Of a stretch of 64,000 nucleotides of DNA, positions 9,122 through 20,042 are shown piece by piece (position 1 is the first letter of the stretch; each line of letters opens with the position of its first letter). Where the stretch lies: contig OY288256.1 in the NCBI GenBank assembly GCA_958450325.1, positions 44,782,953-44,846,952 on the forward strand, given 5' to 3'. Below the pieces are notes generated by a model. That model was given only the letters and a program-made list of their open reading frames with translations. It was not told the origin of the DNA and did not search any database. This DNA comes from Agrostemma githago. Lineage: Eukaryota; Streptophyta; Magnoliopsida; Caryophyllales; Caryophyllaceae. The position numbers and the translations under genes were made by a program.

Positions 9122-10862
9122 CGATATTCTATCGTAGTTAGTTTTATTTTCCTATTTTATCTAAAAATCTTGAAAAAACCCAAAAAATTTGAAAAATTTT
9201 CAAAAAAAATCCAAAAAGATTTTCTTTTGTGTGTTTTTCTTTTGTGTCCTTTTGTCGTACATTTGTTTTGGTTGCGTGTTTTGCCTCCCTCCTTCCTTAT
9301 AGGTTGCTTAAGTCACCATTAGCTTTGGAGAGCATTCAAGACATCCGGTAACGTCTTATCCCTTTTTCCTCTTTATTTCTCGCGGAGTTTGGAGAAGATT
9401 ATGATGTGGTGTGCTCGGGTGGAGCTTTGTAAAGTTTGTGGTTGATCGGTGACTTGTTTGGAGATTCGGGGTAGTGTTTGTGTTGTGTATGTGTTCGTTT
9501 TGTTTTATTCTTGTTTTGTTGCTTTTGTTTCTTTTTCTTTCGTTCTCGTTGAGTCTTCACTTTGTTTTGTGTGTAGTTGAGTTATGTGTGTAAATGGTTT
9601 TTCGAAAACCCGGTTTAGGTGCTAGAGCGTGAGTGTTTACTTTCCCTTCCTAGTTGTATAAATCGAGTCTTGGACTCTACTCTAGTAGAATGACCCTAAA
9701 CCAATGAATTCGTTGGTCTTTTACCTTGAGTCCACCTAGCTTACTAGGGATTTACTACGGGATTTGCATTTTGACCATTATTATCACCCACGGTGTGAAA
9801 AGGCCTTGGTTACCGAGTCTCGTCCCTTAGGTGACCGCGTCTAGGATCGTTTGATTAGTCCAAGTTCTCCCATTTTTGCGAGTATGAAGGGAAGACGCTC
9901 CCCGACTCTCCCATCACCCTACCTCCTACACATATCCACACAATAACTTGCAAAATGTTGATTCTCCCTTTCTTGTTATTCAATGAAAGTGCCAAAAAAA
10001 TGCCAAATCTTGCCAAAAGGGCAAAGAAAAGAAAAAGAAAGAAAAGAATGAAAGAAAGAAAAGAATGAAGAAAAAGAAAAGGCACAAAAGCCAAAAAAGA
10101 AAATAGAAAAGAAGAAAAAGAAATGGCATGGCAAAACAGAGCAAAAATGCAAAAGAAAAGAGAGAATGCCAAAAGAAAACCCGTCTCACAAAAATAATCC
10201 CAACATCTCAAAATAAGCCTTTTTCCGACTTTTGCCGTGAAGAGCCTACCAAAGGACCGAGTCCAGAGGAAGGATGATAGCGGCATAGGTCGGTCTTCCC
10301 TCGTTTTGCATATTTCCACCTTTTTACTTGGACTAGTTAGGCGGTTTTGGACACGGGACGACCCTCTTGGCTCACGCTAAAGGGGACGGGTCTTCTCTTA
10401 CCTACAGTGTCGACTAACACCGTGGTTCTTCACTTTTCCACTCCGTCGATCGTCCCGTAGTACGTTTTTAGAAAGTTAGAAGGACCTAGGTAAGTTACCA
10501 ACGTTTTTGTTGCTTTATCGTCATACTATTAGGGCTTAGTCCATTTTGGTTTGTATTGCTAGCTTGGGAACGTTGTCACTTACCTCGAGTCCTAAACCGG
10601 TGTTTCATTCACCGCTTGTTTGAGGGAAGCGGTATTTCTTTGGTTTTGGGTGTGACCGATTATGTGTTTGTTTGTGCATTTGTTTGGTTATGTGTTTCGT
10701 GTCCGGTTGCATCCACAGTTTTGTCGCAAGACCCGACTTGCCTTGCGGAGTGTACTTTTCCTCTAAGTGCACTCGCGTGAGTTGAAAGGGCGTAGGGTGC
10801 GCTAATACCCGCTCGGATAGATTAGTAGTTAGTATGTGCTTACTCGAGGGCGAGTAAGGGTT

Positions 10863-10876
10863 AAGTGTGGGGGAGT
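10863..10876 (+). promoter_or_regulatory. Polypurine tract of nested element
   Basis: AAGTGTGGGGGAGT immediately before the 3' LTR start TGATAAGTGCC. Confidence 0.88.
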
Positions 10877-12513
10877 TGATAAGTGCCATTTGTAGTGCCT
10901 ATTTCGTAGTGTTTTGGTCCTATTTCCTTGTAGAATCGCTCCTTGGGAGCGGTTTATGGGTTACTTATGGTTCCTTTAGCTCGTTTCAGGTTCCCGAGAC
11001 CGTTCATGGAGAGTTGGAGTGATTCCGACTCAATACATACACATTTTAGAGCCAACGAAGCTAAGGAACGATGACTCGATGCCTTGGAATCGACCCCGAG
11101 ACCTTGGGACCCAATCCCGAGCCTCCGAGACCCGATCCCGAGTCCCGAGAATCAATGAGAAGCCCATGAGAAGCAAGGAGGGACCATAGAGATCATATTG
11201 GAGGCCTACAAGGCTATTCTCGGTCGGGTATGGCCTCATCCCGACCGGGAATGAAGTGGAACACAAGAGGCGGCTACTAGGAGGTGTTCCCGACCGGGTC
11301 CAAGAAATCGCGATCGGGAATGTTAGAAATCCCGACCGGGTCCAAGAAATCCCGATCGGGAATGTTGCCAGTTCGCCCGCATTCAATCCTCTCCTTCTCC
11401 TTTCATCCTTAAACCCTATATATACCCTTCCCTTGTTATGTAACACATATGTCTTTCATTACCCACTAAACCCTAGATTATTTTAGCATAGATTAGCATA
11501 GATTAGTGTAGATTAGTCTTTAGATTATCGTTGATCTTAGATTAGTGCTTGTAATTTGGGAATTCCTCAAGATCTCCACCAAGCTTGACAAACTTGGATG
11601 TTTGTTTTGGGTTCTTCCATTTATGCAAGTTTCTTTCTTCCTTTCATCTCTAGTTTGGTATAATCTTCTTTTCTCTTCTCTTAATCTTTGTTTTATCATT
11701 AAAGTTTGATTCTTTGTTGATTGCATTGCTCATAGTTCATAGTTCTTGTTAGTCTCTTCATGTTTGTTTTGGTTATTATGTTGATTCATCTTGTTAGTGT
11801 TAGTTTTCCTTTAGATATGTTAGAGTAGTAGATTGCTAGGATTAGTAAGGTGATTAGGGTGTTAATTGGGTGATTAAGGGATTGTTGGAGATGTGGGTGG
11901 AAGATTTGGGTTTCCTCTTGTTTGATGCATGTTACATGTTTGTTGAAATGCTTGAATGACTAGTATGTGCATATTACTTGTTTTTCATGCTTTTCTCTTG
12001 TGGGTGATAGTTTGTTTGTGGGTTCGGTTCCCTCATTAAGTTGCGAGAGCCCGGTGAGGACGACCCCTAGGTCGATCTAAGTTGCGAGAGCCCGGATTAG
12101 ACCTAGGCCACTATAGCGCGCTAGAACCCCGTTGTCATGTGTGTCGCCGAGATGGGTTCTAGGTGGAACCTCTAGGTGGGTCTAAGTTGCGAGAGCCCGG
12201 GCCAACCTAGATAACCCTACTACCTCCTTCACTCTAGTTCTCCCTTGACCATTCCTTTACCCCTTTGACCCCGACCTAATCCTAGCCCGTTTTCCTTGTT
12301 TGTTCTTCTCTTCCTTTCTCTTGCTTTAGACCTAGCTTAGTCCTAACCTCCCCTTTAGATTAGCTTGTCTCGAGCATAGTCCTAGACTGTAGCATACACT
12401 AGTCCGCACTCGTTTTGCCGTCCCTGTGGATTCGACCCGACTTACCCTAGCTACCCACTAGGTTAGCCGGTCTTATTTGTTGGGCGGGGACCCACGACAA
12501 GATCCTCCCATCA
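10877..12513 (+). repeat. 3' LTR of nested Athila-like element
   Basis: 1637 bp, nearly identical to 4838-6475, with only a handful of substitutions visible. It carries the same palindrome cluster (11216-11364) and TATA box (11417-11424). It is followed directly by the GAGAC duplication. Confidence 0.95.
11216..11364. repeat. Palindrome cluster in nested 3' LTR
   Basis: Copy of 5177-5325 with a few substitutions inside modules (for example TCGCGATCGGGAA), ending 53 bp before TATATATA at 11417. Confidence 0.85.
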
Positions 12514-12518
12514 GAGAC

Positions 12519-13634
12519 ACAAAAGAAAAGAAAAGAAACTACGAAAATAAAGCTAAGAAACAAAAAGGAAAAGTGAAGAAAAGGGTAGAAGATGTCCGGC
12601 CGGGGTGTAGTCAAGTCACCATGGGCCGAGACGAGAAAAGATATGGATGGGGGAAGAAATAAAAAGAAGGAAATAAAAGGAAATGAGAGGGGAGGACTAG
12701 GTGTAATCAAGTCACCTAGCCCAGATTCCGCCTAAATCCGCCTAAATCCTACAAAAAGGGTGAAAACATGTAAATTTGGATTTTGAACAACTACCAAGGC
12801 CTCGAAAGCCACCATGACACCATGACACCATGACACAAAAGTGTACAAGGGGAAGGGGACAAACAAGGGAAAACAAGCAACAACAAAAACGGAAAAGAAA
12901 GGATAGTTGCCGTACCAATAGGTTCGCAACTCACTCTCTCCATCGTCTTCAATGATCAACAATTGCACTTTGCTTGTCGTCATTATTGTCATCTCTTTTC
13001 AAGCTTGAAAGTATCGCATGGTTGAGGTAGTAAGCTTGCAATGGTGTGAGGAGGTGAGATTTGATGTGAGGCTTGGTGTAAAGTGAATAGGAAATGAAGT
13101 GAGGGTATGCAAATGAAGTATATGGGTCATATGATATGAGCAAGGATAGGTAGGGAGGTTGGGAGGGGGTATAATGGTTGGGTGGACTCGAATGTCAAAG
13201 AAGAGGCCAAAAGAGGAGAAGAGGACCATCCCGGTTGGGATGGATGGTCGCGGACGGGATGCCTCACTCGTCCCGATCGGGAAGCTCCCTTCCCGGTCGG
13301 GATGGCACTCCAGGAACTCGAAATTTGACACCCTCATCCCGATTGGGACGGCTCCTTCCCGGTCGGGATGAATCTTCTAGCCTTCCACAAACCCAAAAGC
13401 TTATCCTAAGCTTCAAAAACCAATCCTCTTGCTCACAATCCACGCTCTATCGATAGCCATTCCTCTTCTAGGAAACACCTTCACTTCACATCTATCAAAC
13501 AAACTCAAACTCAACATCAAATTCCCTCCCTCACATCGCTCATCAACAACCCAAATAATCAAGAATTTCACAAAACTAAAAGGAATTACAAGAGAAAGAG
13601 ATATATACAATGAGACGGTTCTTGTGGAACTCCG
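12519..13634 (-). other. Outer element spacer downstream of gag-PR
   Basis: Non-coding part of the outer element between the gag-PR stop and the nested insertion. It shares sequence in inverted orientation with 8400-9090 of the nested element. It includes the palindrome cluster at 13228-13370. No ORF here is conserved between elements. Confidence 0.7.
13228..13370. repeat. Palindrome cluster downstream of gag-PR (outer element)
   Basis: Modules ATCCCGGTTGGGAT, GTCCCGATCGGGAA, TTCCCGGTCGGGAT and similar, about 270-410 bp beyond the gag-PR stop codon in element sense. Its module type matches that of this element's LTR clusters (GGTC centre). Confidence 0.85.
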
Positions 13635-16600
13635 TCAAACCAAGGATGGTGCGATCTTCAATTCTTTTTCATCAACACTATAACCGATTCCATCTCTATC
13701 AAGGGCACGAAGCAACAAGTCGAAGGCTCTAGCAAAGTCTTCAATCAAGCTCGTGATATAACCATCCACATCCCAAGGTTCTTCATGACCTTGTCTCGAC
13801 GTTTCCGGGGCATCCCGATCTACTAAGTTCAATTGCTTGAACTTGTACTTGCGATCCTTCGGTATATACCCAAACGTCCACCTATCCTCATGTGGCCCCA
13901 AGGGAGGCTCATCTTTCTTCTTATCATGGCACTTGTCTTCACACTCATGATGTGGGCACTCATCCGCCCCAAGTTCGGATTCATCATCCTCAAGCTCATA
14001 GAAGTCGTTCTTCAAGCTTTGTCCCGACTTATCCCCTAGATCAAAGTCTTTCGTGGCATGGATCATATTGCAAGACTCATCATTAGTAGGCGAGGTGTTG
14101 CCTTGGAGGTCAAACACGAGCTTCTCTTCGCCTAACTCAAATGTGATCCTACAATTCTTCACATCGATCATGGCACCGGCGGTATGTAGAAATGGGCGCC
14201 CAAGGATAATGGGAGTGATAGCATCTTCCGGCATGTCAAGTACAAGAAAATCGACCGGAACGAAGAACTTCCCGATTCTTATTGGCACATCTTCTAACAT
14301 CCCCAATGGTCGGCTGAGTGAACTATCGGCCATTCGGAGTGTAACGGAAGTGCACTTGAGCTCCTTCATTCCAAGTCGCTCACAAATAGAGTTGGGAATG
14401 ATGCTTACACTCGCACCCAAATCACATAATGCTCTCTCGATCTTGAAGTTGCCTATGGTGCATGGGATCGAGAAACTACCCGGATCCTTCAACTTGGGAA
14501 GCGTAGAACCTTGAATAAGCTCGCTCACCACCCTCGTGAACGCTATTGTCTCTTCCTTGTCCATGGATCTCTTCCTAGCCAAGATTTCTTTCATAAATTT
14601 TCCATATGTCGGGATTTGGGCAAGTAACTCGGTAAAGGAGACACTCACATCCAATTTCTTCACAATGTTAAGAAACTTTTCGTATTGAGAATCCACCTTG
14701 GTCTTCATTTGCCTTGTTGGGAAAGGCAACTTGATGTGCACTTTATCTTGCTCGAATGGGGTGGACTTTTCAAACGACACTTTCCTTTTACCCTTGTCTT
14801 TTCCTTGAAGCGGGGGAAGCTTGTCTTCATTGGGTTTTTCGAGCTCCCATAAGACTTGCTCCTCCATCGGATTTTCAAAGCTTGAATTGTCTTGAGAGGA
14901 GGGTATAACTTCTTGCCTTGATTCTTGCTCACTAGGGGGTAAGGGGGAATTATAAGATGTGCCACTCCTCGTGGTAATAGCATTTACATGCTCAAATTTC
15001 GGAGTTTCACCTTGAGGAGGTAATTGCCCCCTTTGTCTTGAAGAACTTCCCGAAGCAAGTTGAGATATTTGAGTCTCAAGCATCTTCATATGAGCATCTC
15101 TTGCTATGTTATCCCTTTGAACATGAGCAAAAAACTCTTGTTGGTTTCTTGCCATCTCCATTTGGCTTCTTTGCATTTCTTGAGTACTCCTTTGCATATC
15201 CATCATAGATTTTTGCATGTTGAAATCTCGAGGTGGAGATTGTGGATTGTGCGGAGTATCGGTGATGGCTAGAGGAATACCATAGTCATAAGTTGGAGAC
15301 CGGCTCCTTTGCTTGCTTTGTTGTTGTTGACCTTGAGTTGCTTGTTGTTGTTGACGGTTCCCTTGGAACCCATGAGAATTTCCTTGATTAAGGCCTTGAG
15401 TGTTACCTTGGTTGTTTCGATATCCTTGATTGTGTTGGTTTCCTTGAAAACCACCTTGATTGAAGTTCCCTTGTTGGAACCCTTGATTGTTGTTGAATTT
15501 ACCTTGGTTATGTTGCTTGAAATTGTTGAATGGTCTAGGATTACCCACATAACCTTGGTAACCTTGATTGTTGTCCCTTAAGGGAGGTGGAACATAGGGA
15601 CGAGGTTGTAGAGCTTGTTGATTGGAAGCTTGATGGGAAGCTTGGAATGTATTAGAATAGGAGACACCTTGCTTGAATGCTTGAAAGGCGTTCACTTGCT
15701 CGATACTCCCCCCACAATGTATAGGCTCATGTCCAACTATCCCGTAAGTATCACGCATCCCATAATAAGGTGTAGGAGACACAACTCCCAAAGCATTAAT
15801 TTCATGAACCGAGTGTTGGTTGGAGGAACTAGAGCTTTGAACTTGATTGAGGTGGCTTTGGAGCTTCTTGTCAATAGTCTCCATGTGAGTTCTTAATTGA
15901 GCCCCAAGGTCAATGCTCAATTGTGTAATGGCATCGACCTCGTGCCTACCTACTCGATTCGCCTTTCTAGGCCTTGAGTATTGGGAGTTGTGCACCGCCA
16001 TCTCCTCGATTCTTGCCCAAGTTTGATCGTCATCGACCTCGGTAAACCTACCATTGGAGCCCATATTGAGTATATCTCTTGAGTCCTCATATAAACCGTT
16101 CCAAAACTGTTGGACTAAGAACCATTGTGAAAGTCCATGGTGGGGGCATGATCTAACCAAAGATTTGAACCGTTCCCAAGCTTCATAAAGGCTCTCCTCA
16201 TCCCTTTGTTGGAAACCGGTGATGGAGGCCCTAAGCAAATTTGTCTTCTCCGGAGGGTAAAATTTTTGGTAGAACGCCAATGCAAGTTTCTTCCAAGTAT
16301 CGATACCCATGGTTGCCCTATCGAGACTCTTAATCCATTGCTTTGCTTTTCCAATGAGGGAGAACGGGAAAAGTACCCATCGGATTTGATCTTGAGTAAC
16401 CCCGGTTTGAGAGATAGCATCGCAATAATCGGAGAAGGTCTCCATATGTTGGTGCGGGTCTTCGGTGGGCAAACCACTAAATTGTTTTCTCTCTACAAGT
16501 TGGATGAATTGTGTCTTTGCCACGAAATTCCCGGTATAAGTATCCGGCAAAGCACTCGGTCCCGGCAAGACATCCTCGGTAAAAGTGGTATGAGATGAGA

Positions 16601-16895
16601 ATTTCGGCATGATTGGATATGCGGGAGAAGATGGTGTAGACGGTGTTGATGTAGAACTAGACGGGGAACTAGGTGAAGAAGAATGGATAGATGAACCAAA
16701 GAGATTTATGAAGATCCCTTCGGCCGTCTCTCGAGGTGACTCGTTAAAGTCGGATCCTTGGGCTTGCTCTTCAATGGTATTGCTAGTACCCGGTTGAGAC
16801 TGTCTAACCCGATCAATCGTCCGTTGGCGAAATGCTCTAAAGAGTCTCTCCAGCTCTGGATTGAAGAGAAAGAAATCGCCTCTCCTCCTAGGCAT
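13635..16895 (-). CDS. gag-pro: Athila-type Gag-protease polyprotein
   Basis: An intact 1086-residue ORF starting at ATG 16895-16893. Residues about 130-270 form a Retrotrans_gag-type capsid domain, with QFSGLPTEDPHQHMETF and later YQKFYPPEKTNLLR. Residues about 430-530 are Asn/Gln/Gly-rich. A likely coiled coil follows at about 558-620. An aspartic protease lies at about 815-905, with CDLGASVSIIP as the active-site segment and ILGRPFL as the distal motif. The C-terminus includes ARAFDLLLRALD. Gag packages element RNA and the protease would process the polyprotein. There is no pol downstream. The open frame implies either a recent insertion or maintained function in trans with autonomous partners. 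Confidence 0.9.
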   Translation of the reverse strand: MPRRRGDFFLFNPELERLFRAFRQRTIDRVRQSQPGTSNTIEEQAQGSDFNESPRETAEGIFINLFGSSIHSSSPSSPSSSTSTPSTPSSPAYPIMPKFSSHTTFTEDVLPGPSALPDTYTGNFVAKTQFIQLVERKQFSGLPTEDPHQHMETFSDYCDAISQTGVTQDQIRWVLFPFSLIGKAKQWIKSLDRATMGIDTWKKLALAFYQKFYPPEKTNLLRASITGFQQRDEESLYEAWERFKSLVRSCPHHGLSQWFLVQQFWNGLYEDSRDILNMGSNGRFTEVDDDQTWARIEEMAVHNSQYSRPRKANRVGRHEVDAITQLSIDLGAQLRTHMETIDKKLQSHLNQVQSSSSSNQHSVHEINALGVVSPTPYYGMRDTYGIVGHEPIHCGGSIEQVNAFQAFKQGVSYSNTFQASHQASNQQALQPRPYVPPPLRDNNQGYQGYVGNPRPFNNFKQHNQGKFNNNQGFQQGNFNQGGFQGNQHNQGYRNNQGNTQGLNQGNSHGFQGNRQQQQATQGQQQQSKQRSRSPTYDYGIPLAITDTPHNPQSPPRDFNMQKSMMDMQRSTQEMQRSQMEMARNQQEFFAHVQRDNIARDAHMKMLETQISQLASGSSSRQRGQLPPQGETPKFEHVNAITTRSGTSYNSPLPPSEQESRQEVIPSSQDNSSFENPMEEQVLWELEKPNEDKLPPLQGKDKGKRKVSFEKSTPFEQDKVHIKLPFPTRQMKTKVDSQYEKFLNIVKKLDVSVSFTELLAQIPTYGKFMKEILARKRSMDKEETIAFTRVVSELIQGSTLPKLKDPGSFSIPCTIGNFKIERALCDLGASVSIIPNSICERLGMKELKCTSVTLRMADSSLSRPLGMLEDVPIRIGKFFVPVDFLVLDMPEDAITPIILGRPFLHTAGAMIDVKNCRITFELGEEKLVFDLQGNTSPTNDESCNMIHATKDFDLGDKSGQSLKNDFYELEDDESELGADECPHHECEDKCHDKKKDEPPLGPHEDRWTFGYIPKDRKYKFKQLNLVDRDAPETSRQGHEEPWDVDGYITSLIEDFARAFDLLLRALDRDGIGYSVDEKELKIAPSLV

Positions 16896-17101
16896 ACACT
16901 ACACACTTGAGCAAACGTAAGACCACCTAGTGCTTTTTGGGCACTAGGCAAAGACAATAAACGAACACAATCGAAAGACAAAGAGAAAAGAAAGCTAAGA
17001 AAACAAGAGAAATCTCCAAATTATGCACAAGAGATGATAGAAGAGCACAAAGAAGGGTAACTAAGTCAAGCTAGAAGTAAACTAAGTCTAAATAATGCAC
17101 C

Positions 17102-17122
17102 GTCCCCGGCAACGACGCCAAA
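17102..17122 (-). promoter_or_regulatory. Primer-binding site of outer element
   Basis: On the minus strand TTGGCGTCGTTGCCGGGGAC, one change from the nested element's PBS, adjacent to the 5' LTR end at 17124. Confidence 0.85.
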
Positions 17123-17123
17123 T

Positions 17124-18884
17124 TGATGGTTAGGATTTTGTCGTGTCCTACCGTCAGTAAACAACCGGCTATATCTAGTGGGTAGCTAGGGCAAGTCGGG
17201 TCGTGTCCACGGAGACGGTATGGTAGAGTTTAGACTAAGTCAACCTAAAAACGAGACTATGCTACCAAAACAACACAAAGAGAACGATAATTGGTAAACT
17301 ATGATGGAGAAGAGGTATGAACTAGACTAACCATGAACTAGCTAAAACAAGACTAAATGAAATAACTAGAGACTAACTAGACAATGAAACTAGATAAATG
17401 ACGACTAACTAGGAGGATGAACCAAATATGGAAAAGAGTAGGGTTAGGTCGGGTTCTTAAGTGTAGTAGGGTAATTTGGGTGATCAAGGGTGTAGGTGTC
17501 TCCTAGTTGCTAGAGTCGATTTGCGCTCTCGCGTCTAATCCTAGGTCAAGGTCGGTCCGCGCTCTCGCGTCAATACCTAAGTCCGCACTCTCGTGACTAA
17601 GATTATACCCTAACACAATCACACACTAGACAAACAATGAGAAGAAGAGAACAAGCATAGGAAGCATTGGCCACTACTACTGACACAAGCATTTCCACAA
17701 ACACATAGAGTGCCTATTATGTGACTAGCAATAAAGATGTAAGTATGTAACCTTTACCCCTAATCAAACCCTAATCACCTATAATCTACCCTTAATCCCC
17801 CTACTAACCCCACAAGAGAACTACTCACTCATAATCAAGATGAAACTAACATAAACAAAAGAAATCATACCAAACATCCAAACATCCATAATGAACAAAC
17901 AATAACAATAACAATATGTAAAGATTCAAACTTGGATAAATAAAAAATGAACAAGGGATAAGAGATTATACCAACAACAAGATGATGAAAAAGATGTAAA
18001 CTTGCATAAATAAGAAACCCAAATCAACTCCAAGGTTGTCAAGCTTGGATGAATCTTCAAGTGTCTTCTTATTACAAGAGTAATTAACTAAGATTAAACA
18101 AAGATTAACTAAAGATTAAAGGAAGATTAAGCTAATTAGAGGAGCACTAAATCTAGGGTTTGAATGTTGTAGAGAGGCGTAAGAGAGTCTGATATAATGT
18201 ATGTTATCAAGAACCACCCAAAAGATTACAAGAGGGGGGTATATATAGAGTTACAATGAATAAGGAGAAGGAAAGAAGCAATTGCGGGCTACAGCACTTC
18301 TTCCCGGTCGGGAAGGAATGGTCCCGGTCGGGATGGGCCATCCTTCCCGGTCGGGAAGCTATCTTCCCGGTCGGGATCAAGCATAACACCGGGCTGTGTT
18401 ATCAATAACACCAGGCTGTGTAGCCTGTGTTATTGCTCTTCCCGGTCGGGAAGGCTTCTTCCCGGTCGGGACGGCTCCAGGTCAGTAGCTGCTTCAATTG
18501 TGCACCTCATCCCGGACGGGATAAGGCCCTTCCCGTCGGGGATGAGTCTTGTAGGCCTCCAATATGATCTTTTTGGTCCCTCCTTGGTTCTCATGGGCTT
18601 CTCACCGATTCTCGGGGCTCGGGATCGAGTCTAAGAGGCTCGGGATCGGGTCCCAAGGTCTCGGGGTCAAATCCAAGGCATCGAGTGATCGTTCGTTCAC
18701 TTCGTTGGCTCCAAAAAGTGTATGTATCGAGTCGGAATCGCTCCAACTCTTCATGAATGGTCTCGGGAACCTGAAACGAGCTAGAGGAAGCATAAGTAGC
18801 CCATAAACCGCTCCCAAGAAGTGATTCCACAAGGAAAATGGGACCAAAACACAGCAAATTAGGCACTTCAAACAACACCTATCA
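17124..18884 (-). repeat. 5' LTR of outer Athila-like element
   Basis: 1761 bp, paired with 1296-3042. Palindrome cluster at 18299-18543 and TATA box at 18240-18247 (minus strand). It differs from its partner by substitutions and small indels, including an 11-bp partial duplication near 18420 in the second hairpin-like repeat. It is therefore older than the nested element whose LTRs are almost identical. Confidence 0.92.
18299..18543. repeat. Palindrome cluster in outer 5' LTR
   Basis: Counterpart of 2467-2703, with more intact TTCCCGGTCGGGAA modules than the 3' copy. It lies 52 bp from the TATA box. Confidence 0.85.
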
Positions 18885-18889
18885 ATAAA

Positions 18890-19442
18890 CAATGTTTTAT
18901 GATAGTCTTAAGCTAATGATGATGATGTATGAAACAAAAAAAAATGAAATTCTATTTACATGCACATGAAGACCAAATGTAAATTACACGGGATTTTTAA
19001 CCAATATACATAATTTGATTGACTTCGGGTTAATAGGTTGACTTCATGTCTGAGCTCATTTTAACCATAAATTATATGTCAACTTTCAAGATGGACTTTT
19101 ATATAAGATCCCCACTAGTGTCCATTTTACAATACGCGCAAATTTTATTCGGTTCCAAAAAGTATTTATATCGATATAATTTACTATATTATCAGTACTG
19201 CTTGATACCTGAATTCACATATTTTGTATAGCCCATCTATTTTCTTTCAGATATCTATGTCAGTTCTGGGATATTTATTTTTCTCCGAACTTTAGTACCA
19301 ACTGTACACATACTTGCCAATTTCTTGCTTATAATATATGAACCGAATATTATTTTCATACTACACATCACGTGTGATTAATTTATAATTTTGGCAAGCT
19401 TCTCAATTTTTTTTACATAATAATATATCTTTGTACGATAAG
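18890..19442. other. Flanking sequence between Athila-like and Tat elements
   Basis: AT-rich sequence with no recognisable gene. It continues the pre-insertion sequence of 1-1295 and ends at the Tat LTR start (TGTAGACACCC at 19443). Confidence 0.6.
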
Positions 19443-20034
19443 TGTAGACACCCACATTTTGACCGCCAGGTGTCTATAGTAGTTCCCGCCAAACACCCGA
19501 TGATGATCGGATGCAAACATGCTTTAATGGACTCGGATATGGGCTCGAAATCATGGACATTTGGCTTGGGCTTATTACGGAGTACAAATCTTACTAAACC
19601 AACCTCAAATCCAGGCCCAGTGGGTCGTTTCGAGTCAAATAAGACTAATTTGGGTCGAATCCGGCACCAGGGGCAAAACCATCTTTTAGCGACCGGGTCA
19701 AACCCGGTCAAAGATATTTTTTCCCGAGTCACACGAACCAGCCGTGACACCACACGTCCGGTTTGGACTCAAATACTACAAAAAATCAGCTTCGAAAATA
19801 TTAAATAAATCCATTCAAGGATAGAATTCGATCTCAAGTAGGAATTCTATCCGAAAACCAAAACAATTCACCGACTGAGCTCAAACACTCGGCCGAAGCA
19901 CCCCAAAACAGCCGAGATACTCGGCTTCCCCACCAAGAAACGGGACTTTTGTTCCCTTTCGAACTCTTACGTTTCCTATCTAAACCGGTATTTCTTGTTG
20001 TCTAAGCAAGATATTTCTCCTAAATCTTTTCACC

Positions 20035-20042
20035 TATAAATA
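20035..20042 (+). promoter_or_regulatory. TATA box of Tat 5' LTR
   Basis: TATAAATA, also found at 46615-46622 in another Tat LTR, each time roughly 80-105 bp downstream of a palindrome cluster. Confidence 0.65.

Larger units (their letters stand above)
7929..10862 (+). other. Nested element 3' non-coding region
   Basis: About 2.9 kb without a credible ORF. It holds a palindrome cluster (8199-8386), a stretch shared in inverted form with 12519-12760, a second PPT-like site (9109-9121), an A/G-rich tract (about 10015-10165) and a block up to the PPT conserved in all three Athila-like elements. Confidence 0.75.
4838..12513 (+). mobile_element. Nested non-autonomous Athila-like LTR retrotransposon
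   Basis: Complete 7676-bp element on the plus strand, inserted into the outer element, with perfect 5-bp target duplication GAGAC (4833-4837 and 12514-12518). LTRs 4838-6475 and 10877-12513 are almost identical, which indicates a recent insertion. It has a tRNA-Asp-type PBS directly after the 5' LTR, one ORF (6681-7928) that is a gag remnant, about 2.9 kb of non-coding DNA, and a PPT. There is no protease, RT, RNase H or integrase, so it is a small derivative mobilised in trans, presumably by an autonomous Athila. Confidence 0.94.
1296..18884 (-). mobile_element. Outer non-autonomous Athila-like LTR retrotransposon
   Basis: Complete element on the minus strand. Its ends are TGATGG... and ...TATCA on the plus strand, with a perfect 5-bp target duplication ATAAA (1291-1295 and 18885-18889). 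The 5' LTR is 17124-18884, the primer-binding site about 17102-17122, one gag-protease ORF 16895-13635, a polypurine tract 3056-3043 and the 3' LTR 3042-1296. The PBS is complementary to a tRNA-Asp-type 3' end, as in Athila. No reverse transcriptase, RNase H, integrase or env-like ORF is present, so it needs enzymes in trans. It is interrupted by a second Athila-like element (4838-12513). Without that insert it is about 9.9 kb. Confidence 0.92.
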
